A stretch of DNA of 64,000 nt from the NCBI RefSeq assembly GCF_016722965.1, contig NZ_JAEQNB010000001.1:1-64000 (forward strand), given 5' to 3'. Position numbers and translations under genes: made by a program. Positions 59,239-64,000 of the stretch are shown piece by piece; the first letter of the stretch is position 1; the number at the start of each line of letters is the position of its first letter. The stretch comes from Tumebacillus amylolyticus. Its GTDB lineage: Bacteria > Bacillota > Bacilli > Tumebacillales > Tumebacillaceae. A model generated the notes under the pieces. The model was given only the letters and a program-made list of their open reading frames with translations. It was not told the DNA's origin and searched no databases.

Positions 59239-60100
59239 CGCCTCAGCCTACCTCTTTCTCGCGCCTGCCCTGCTCATTCTGGGGCTGGTCATCCTCTACC
59301 CGTTGTTGAACACGCTGTGGCTTTCGTTCCAGCACAAAGTCTTGATCCGCCCGGATCAGGATTCTTTTGTCGGGCTCCAAAACTATGCAAAAGTACTCGC
59401 CGATCCGGATGTACGAGCGGCGGCGTCGCATACGATTCTCTTCACACTCTGCTCGGTGGGGATGAAGGTGGTGCTCGGAATGCTGGGAGCGCTCCTTCTG
59501 AATGTAAAAATGCGCGGAGCCGGCTGGGTTCGCACGCTCTACATGCTCCCGTGGTTGGTTCCTTCGGTCGTTGCTTCTCTCGTCTGGCGTTGGATTTTCA
59601 ACGACCCGTTCGGCATCGCCAACACACTGCTGCAATCGTTCGGAGGGCCTGCGGTGAATTGGCTTGGGCAGGACACGACTGCAATGTTTGCTGTGATTCT
59701 CGTGGACATCTGGCGCGGGTTGCCGCTGATGACGTTGCTACTGCTTGCAGGACTGCAAATGATTCCACGTGAAACATTGGAGGCGGCGATGATCGACGGA
59801 GCGCATGCCGGGCAGCGCTTTTGGCGCGTGGTTCTGCCGATGATGCGACCGACGTTGATCATGGCGGGGACGTTGTCGTTGATCGGAACTTTCAACTCGT
59901 TCAACATCGTCTACGTCATGACAGGCGGCGGTCCGGCGCATGCGACTGAGATTTTGGTAACGTACGTGTTCCGCCTTGCGTTCCAAAAATTCAACTTCGG
60001 TTATGCGGGGACGCTGGCTGTATGGATCATCGTACTGCTCACGATACTTACCGGCATCTACAACCGCCTGTTGCGCGAAAGAGGGGAGGGAGACGCGTGA
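59195..60100 (+). CDS. sugar ABC transporter permease (MalF type)
   Basis: 301 residues from ATG 59195, which has AAGGAGG 9 nt upstream inside the binding-protein gene; the longer open frame is not protein-like. Six membrane segments beginning ASAYLFLAPALLILGLVILY. The ATPase-coupling loop EAAMIDGAHAGQRFWRVVLP carries the EAA motif. A degenerate parS-like sequence (14/16) at 59761-59776 lies inside the gene. Overlaps the second permease by 4 nt. Confidence 0.94.
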   Translation: MRPRKLTRFWRNRTNASAYLFLAPALLILGLVILYPLLNTLWLSFQHKVLIRPDQDSFVGLQNYAKVLADPDVRAAASHTILFTLCSVGMKVVLGMLGALLLNVKMRGAGWVRTLYMLPWLVPSVVASLVWRWIFNDPFGIANTLLQSFGGPAVNWLGQDTTAMFAVILVDIWRGLPLMTLLLLAGLQMIPRETLEAAMIDGAHAGQRFWRVVLPMMRPTLIMAGTLSLIGTFNSFNIVYVMTGGGPAHATEILVTYVFRLAFQKFNFGYAGTLAVWIIVLLTILTGIYNRLLRERGEGDA

Positions 60101-60930
60101 GACTGCGGAGAATTTTTTTCACCATCTCTTGGTGGGTGGCGGCGATTCTCTTTGTCGCGTTTCTGGCGTTTCCGGTGCTGTGGATGCTCTCCACTTCGCT
60201 CAAGCCTTCGGGGGAGATCTTTCACATCCCGCCGACATGGATTCCCGAGCATCCCACGCTCCATTCGTTTACAACGCTGTGGCAAAAAGGCAACTTCTTG
60301 CGATACCTGGGCAACTCCATCCTCGTGGCCTTGGCGACGACCGGGATCGCCGTCGTAGTCGCAAGCATGGCAGGGTACGCATTCGCCCGTCTGCCGTTCG
60401 TCGGGAGAAAAAGCGTTCTGTTCGGCATCTTGGCGGCGCAGATGATTCCCGGCGTGCTGTTTCTGCTCCCGATCTTCATGCTCATGAAGCAGTTGGGGTT
60501 GCTGAACTCGTATCTGGGCTTGATCTTGGCGAACGTGACGTTTGCGTTGCCGTTTGCAATCTGGATGATGTACGGGTTTTACAAGCACATCCCCGCCGAG
60601 ATCGAAGAGGCCGCTTGGGTGGACGGCGCGGGATTTGGCGGGACTTATTTTCGCGTGGTCTTGCCGATGGGGAGGCCGGGGTTGTTGTCTTGTGCGATCT
60701 TTTGCTTTTTGAGTTCGTGGGATGAATTTGTGTTCGCGCTGGCTTTGAATACTCGGGATGAACTGCGAACGATGCCGGTGGGGCTGTACAATTTCGTCGG
60801 GCAGTACGGAATCGAGTGGAACTATCTGATGGCCGGTGCTTTGCTCGTTACGATTCCGGCGATGATCTTTTTTGCGCTGTTTCAAAAACAGATCTTGTCA
60901 GGCTTTGCGGCCGGTGCGGTCAAGGGGTGA
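60097..60930 (+). CDS. sugar ABC transporter permease (MalG type)
   Basis: 277 residues from the GTG at 60097 (GGGGAGGGAG upstream). Six membrane segments, with FPVLWMLSTSLKPSGEIF after the first and the EAA loop EIEEAAWVDGAGFGGTYFRV. Third gene of the importer; no nucleotide-binding subunit follows, so a shared MsmX-like ATPase encoded elsewhere is expected. A terminator overlaps its last codons. Confidence 0.94.
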   Translation: MRLRRIFFTISWWVAAILFVAFLAFPVLWMLSTSLKPSGEIFHIPPTWIPEHPTLHSFTTLWQKGNFLRYLGNSILVALATTGIAVVVASMAGYAFARLPFVGRKSVLFGILAAQMIPGVLFLLPIFMLMKQLGLLNSYLGLILANVTFALPFAIWMMYGFYKHIPAEIEEAAWVDGAGFGGTYFRVVLPMGRPGLLSCAIFCFLSSWDEFVFALALNTRDELRTMPVGLYNFVGQYGIEWNYLMAGALLVTIPAMIFFALFQKQILSGFAAGAVKG

Positions 60931-60947
60931 TCGCCCGGCCGTTTTTT
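60908..60947 (+). terminator. terminator of the sugar importer operon
   Basis: Stem CGGCCGG/CCGGCCG (60908-60914, 60935-60941) enclosing the stop codon, followed by six U that run into the tyrS -35. Confidence 0.7.
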
Positions 60948-60975
60948 GACAATTAGGGGTCTGAGGTGCTAGTAT
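60946..60975 (+). promoter_or_regulatory. tyrS promoter
   Basis: TTGACA (60946-60951), 18 nt, TAGTAT (60970-60975). It leaves a leader of only about 30-35 nt, too short for a T-box. Confidence 0.7.
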
Positions 60976-61015
60976 TTTGAGTATATATGTACATTGATCG
61001 AATGAGGTGGAGACG

Positions 61016-62263
61016 TTGGCAGAAGAAGTGAAAAGAGACCCGGCTGTCGAGGCAGAAGTAGCTCGTCAGATGGAAGTGTTAACCCGCGGCGCAGCCGAGG
61101 TCATCCCGGTTGAGGACTTGGAGAAAAAAGTCCGCAAAAGCATCAAAACGGGCAAGCAATTGACCGTAAAACTCGGCATCGACCCGACCGGCGCAGACCT
61201 GACCTTGGGTCACACGGTCGTCCTGCAGAAACTCCGCCATTTCCAAGACATGGGCCACAAAGTCCAGCTCTTGATCGGGGACTTCACCGGCATGATCGGG
61301 GACCCGACCGACCGCACCGAAGCGCGTAAGCAACTGACCCGCGAGGAAGTGTTGGAGAACGCGGCGACGTTCAAGGAGCAGGCGTTCAAAGTACTGGACA
61401 CCGATCCGGCGAAGATCGAAGTCATGTACAACTCCGATTGGCTCAGCAAGCTGAACTTCGCAGACGTGCTCGAACTCGCGTCCAAGATGACCGTCGCACG
61501 GATGCTTGAACGCGACGACTTCAAGAAGCGCTACGAAGGCAAGATGCCGATCTCGCTGCACGAGTTCATGTACCCGCTGATGCAGGGATACGATTCGGTC
61601 GCGATGAAGTGCGACGTGGAAATCGGCGGCACCGACCAGACGTTCAACGTCCTCATGGGTCGCATGTTGCAAGAAAAGGACGGCCAAGAGCCGCAAGTCG
61701 TCATCACCATGCCGCTGTTGGTAGGTCTCGACGGCGTGAAGAAAATGGGCAAGTCCGCCGGCAACTACATCGGCGTGACGGAAGGCGCAAACGAGCAATA
61801 CGGCAAGACGATGTCGATCCCGGACCATCTGATCGCTTCCTACTTCGAACTGGTCACCGACGTTCCGGTCGTCGAAGTGAAAGCCATCAAGCAAGGCTTG
61901 GAAGACAAATCTCTGCATCCGCGTGATGCCAAGATGGCGCTCGGTCGTGCGATCGTCACCAAGTACCACGGGGAAGAAGCGGCGCAGGAAGCGGAGAACT
62001 ACTTCAAGACCGTGTTCCAGAACCGTGAAATTCCGGAAGACCTCCCGGAGTACGAAGTGGAGCCGGGCACGAAGTGGATCGTCGCTCTGCTGACGGAATT
62101 GAAGCTCGCTCCGTCCAACGGCGAAGCGCGCCGCCTGATCCAACAGGGCGGTCTGAAAATCAACTCCGAGAAAATCGAAGACCCGCAACTGCAACTTGAC
62201 GTCGAGGACGGCATGATCCTCCAAGCCGGCAAGCGCAAGTTCGCCAAGTTGATTGTGAAATAA
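61016..62263 (+). CDS. tyrS: tyrosine--tRNA ligase (TyrZ-like)
   Basis: Class I synthetase charging tRNA-Tyr. About 415 residues. The HIGH-equivalent is LGIDPTGADLTLGHTVVLQK, then LLIGDFTGMIGDPTDRTEAR, the tyrosine-binding QGYDSVAMKCDVEIGGTDQT and a KMSKS variant KKMGKSAGNY. A C-terminal S4-like domain (APSNGEARRLIQQGGLKINS) is present. The wide HIGH region resembles TyrZ more than B. subtilis TyrS. Start is GTG 61007 or TTG 61016; the GAGGTGG site favours the TTG. No T-box leader. Confidence 0.96.
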   Translation: MAEEVKRDPAVEAEVARQMEVLTRGAAEVIPVEDLEKKVRKSIKTGKQLTVKLGIDPTGADLTLGHTVVLQKLRHFQDMGHKVQLLIGDFTGMIGDPTDRTEARKQLTREEVLENAATFKEQAFKVLDTDPAKIEVMYNSDWLSKLNFADVLELASKMTVARMLERDDFKKRYEGKMPISLHEFMYPLMQGYDSVAMKCDVEIGGTDQTFNVLMGRMLQEKDGQEPQVVITMPLLVGLDGVKKMGKSAGNYIGVTEGANEQYGKTMSIPDHLIASYFELVTDVPVVEVKAIKQGLEDKSLHPRDAKMALGRAIVTKYHGEEAAQEAENYFKTVFQNREIPEDLPEYEVEPGTKWIVALLTELKLAPSNGEARRLIQQGGLKINSEKIEDPQLQLDVEDGMILQAGKRKFAKLIVK

Positions 62264-62282
62264 GTGAGTGAAGTATGAAAAA

Positions 62283-62318
62283 GAGCCCCTATCCTCTGCG
62301 GAGGAGGGGCTTTTTTTC
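62283..62318. terminator. terminator between tyrS and the phosphotransferase gene
   Basis: Stem AGCCCCT-CCTC with GAGG-AGGGGCT (small bulge), long U-run on plus and A-run on the other side. It probably works in both directions for the converging genes. Confidence 0.85.
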
Positions 62319-62333
62319 TGATTTTCTATTTTT

Positions 62334-63410
62334 CTAGAGCTCGAAGCACTCCAAGCTTTGCAAGAGAACCGGCAGACGCTCCGCAATCGCTTCTCGGGTG
62401 CCGTATCGAATCGTCGTCTCCATGTTGAGGTCTTGCTGTTGCAAGAGGGAGTAGTGGCGGTACACGAGGCTCAGGAGCATGAAGAAATGCTCGCCGTTGA
62501 TCCGTTTGCGACGCTCCAGATCTCCGTCGCTGTAGGCATCGAGGAAGCCGTCTGCGATGGCTGTCAACTGCGTGCGATAGAGATGGAAATTGTGCCGCTC
62601 ATACCGCGGTGCTTTGTGAAAGGACGGGAACAAGTTCCTGTAACAATTCAAAAAGTTCCCCGCAAACACCATGTTGCTGTACGCCAACGGCAACGGGTCG
62701 ATGATCCGCACACGCCCCTCTGCCAAGACGAGATTCTCCGGCGACAGGTCGCGGTTGGTCAGCACGATCAACTCGTCATCTGTAAGACGGTTGGCCGCAA
62801 CTCCTTCAAACGTCCGCAACACCGCATCACGGGCGAACGACAGCTCCGAGTCGAGCAACGCCTGCAATTCTTCCCGGTACTCCGCAATCTCCTCCCGCAA
62901 GTTCGCATGAGCATCGCCGGGGGCCGCACCGTGAATTTTTTCCCCATCCCATTCGAGGAACCCAAACCCCTGAACCTCCACCGGCACCCCATCCACCGCA
63001 CGGAAGTACACCCCGATCTGCTTCCCGACCTCGTACGCACCCTCTGTATCCAAAGCGGACAATTGCACAGTCGGTCCCGCGTACGATTCGATCGTGAACG
63101 TCAAGTGCTCCGAAACGTGGTAGAAAAAGTCCTCCGGGCACACGCCCGGTTGGACTTTGTTTGCGTAGGCGTAGTACAACTGTTGCGCGCCGTATTCCGA
63201 GCGGAACAGTTTTTCATCATAGCGCAGGGGCTTGCAATAAGACTCTTCCTTTTGAAAACGCAACACCATCTGACGTCCGTCTGCCAGTTGAAGCAGGTAG
63301 GCGATGTGCCACGCACCTTCTCCCAACTCCTTCACGTCGAATTCCGGAGACGTTAGCGCCGGAAGTCCGGCAATCTGCAGGGCGTCGGCAATTTTTGAAG
63401 ACAACGGCAA
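62334..63410 (-). CDS. APH/choline-kinase-like phosphotransferase
   Basis: 358 residues of the aminoglycoside-phosphotransferase-like kinase fold. N-lobe LGEGAWHIAYLLQLADGRQM; catalytic loop LTNRDLSPENLVL, where Asn-Arg-Asp replaces the usual His-Gly-Asp but the Asp and downstream Asn are kept; metal motif RIIDPLPLAYS in place of IDxE/D. Substrate unknown; similar proteins occur in spore coat (CotS-like) and sugar or homoserine kinases. It is convergent with tyrS. Confidence 0.8.
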   Translation of the reverse strand: MPLSSKIADALQIAGLPALTSPEFDVKELGEGAWHIAYLLQLADGRQMVLRFQKEESYCKPLRYDEKLFRSEYGAQQLYYAYANKVQPGVCPEDFFYHVSEHLTFTIESYAGPTVQLSALDTEGAYEVGKQIGVYFRAVDGVPVEVQGFGFLEWDGEKIHGAAPGDAHANLREEIAEYREELQALLDSELSFARDAVLRTFEGVAANRLTDDELIVLTNRDLSPENLVLAEGRVRIIDPLPLAYSNMVFAGNFLNCYRNLFPSFHKAPRYERHNFHLYRTQLTAIADGFLDAYSDGDLERRKRINGEHFFMLLSLVYRHYSLLQQQDLNMETTIRYGTREAIAERLPVLLQSLECFEL

Positions 63411-63553
63411 GAGAATTCCTCCCTTATTACTTGGGAATATATTCCCAACAATTTATCACACTACTAGGAATGGTGCAATGACAACCGACGATTCATCATT
63501 TTGGTCAAAAGTGGGATGCTAGGAAAAAGCATACGTAATGAGGTGAACGCAGT

Positions 63554-64000
63554 TTGGCAGGGACGAAACGCACGGCTAGATGGGTGGCGGGAGGACTATT
63601 GGCGCTGGTCGTCGCGGCAGGGGCGGTCTCTGCCATCCAAAACTATCGAGAGTCACACCGTACCGTGGCGTTGCCTGAACTATCCCCGTACAAGAATCTG
63701 GCGGAGGAGCGCTTGTATCGCTTTGTCAAAACGTTTCTGACCGATGGACAGGGCGGTGTCCGCACCAACCTCATGCCGACGACTTCCGGCGCTGTGACAA
63801 GTGGAGACACGGCGAGAGGACATGCTGTGTTGTCCGAATCGGTGGGGCTCCTGATGGAGTATGCCGTGCGCGCAAGCAACCGCGAATTGTTCGAGATTGA
63901 AGTGCGACTCTTGGAACAGCGCTTTTTGACAGGAGAGTACTTCGTGCGCTGGGTGGCACCGCCGCTTGGGGAGAAAACTCCGGTCTCCACCGTCAACTCC
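63554..64000 (+). CDS. possible glycosyl hydrolase family 8 protein, 5' part
   Basis: First 149 codons; the gene runs off the window. TTG start 8 nt after GAGGTG. An N-terminal signal/anchor helix (WVAGGLLALVVAAGAVSAI, about 10-28), then AEERLYRFVKTFLTDGQGGV and GHAVLSESVGLLMEYAVRA. The LSES..L.MEYA..A....LF pattern resembles the start of GH8 (cellulase/chitosanase-type, clan GH-M) domains, where the Glu would be the acid catalyst. The family call is moderate; an extracytoplasmic protein is clear. Confidence 0.6.
   Translation, partial: MAGTKRTARWVAGGLLALVVAAGAVSAIQNYRESHRTVALPELSPYKNLAEERLYRFVKTFLTDGQGGVRTNLMPTTSGAVTSGDTARGHAVLSESVGLLMEYAVRASNRELFEIEVRLLEQRFLTGEYFVRWVAPPLGEKTPVSTVNS

Noticed and set aside
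59761-59776. Third parS site
   Set aside because: Only 14 of 16 bases match and it lies inside a conserved permease codon run (the PRETLEAA region), so chance is likely.

Overview
The window is a replication-origin region of an endospore-forming Firmicute. The gene order rrn-gyrA-gyrB-remB-recF-yaaA-dnaN-dnaA // rpmH-rnpA-yidD-yidC-jag-mnmE-mnmG-rsmG-noc-parA-parB matches the Bacillus-type origin. Sporulation and germination genes (spoIIIJ-type yidC, jag, noc, soj/spo0J, yyaC, gerQ, cwlJ) are present. The fairly high GC content and this gene mix suggest the Alicyclobacillaceae (for example a Tumebacillus-like organism); that placement is inference, not shown by the sequence.

Layout. 1-1010 is the 5' two thirds of a 16S rRNA gene on the minus strand. 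1184-10188 carries gyrA, gyrB, remB, recF, yaaA, dnaN and dnaA, all minus. oriC is bipartite: DnaA boxes lie on both sides of dnaA (8640-8826 and 10189-10650), with a box, GC spacer and TAN-trinucleotide run between dnaA and dnaN. From rpmH rightwards almost all genes are on the plus strand, co-directional with replication. 10750-20261 is the conserved rpmH-to-parB block. 20583-31211 holds a desulfurase-family gene, small conserved genes, the yyaC-ykuS pair, an MscS channel, a molybdopterin oxidoreductase, an SOS-type promoter with a small WYL-like gene, ychF and an ssb with a long Gly-rich repeat linker.

31212-64000 is mostly accessory. It contains: an AT-rich insert with an attenuator-like leader and a COG3044 ABC-class ATPase; a YCII/ECF42 sigma pair; a 29-residue peptide gene followed by a PqqD-like/M50 protease and a large TPR protein (the best candidate for an undescribed system); a pentapeptide protein; an ArsR/AHSA1 pair; a LacI-controlled sugar-derivative operon (Gfo/Idh/MocA, ThuA, TIM-barrel isomerase) with a perfect 18-bp operator; a phosphatase; HelD; a secreted polymorphic toxin with an adjacent candidate immunity gene; a nitroreductase; an orphan WXG100 protein; the gerQ-cwlJ germination pair; an ABC-F ribosome-protection-type gene behind an attenuator-like leader; a consensus parS site; an Rpn-type nuclease; a sugar ABC importer without its ATPase; tyrS; a phosphotransferase; and the start of a possible GH8 glycosidase.

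Working together: the first 20 kb initiates, segregates and protects the origin (DnaA, DnaN, ParAB with parS, Noc) and makes RNase P, the membrane insertase and tRNA-modifying enzymes. The right side is a set of small operons separated by strong intrinsic terminators, which makes transcription unit borders unusually easy to read.
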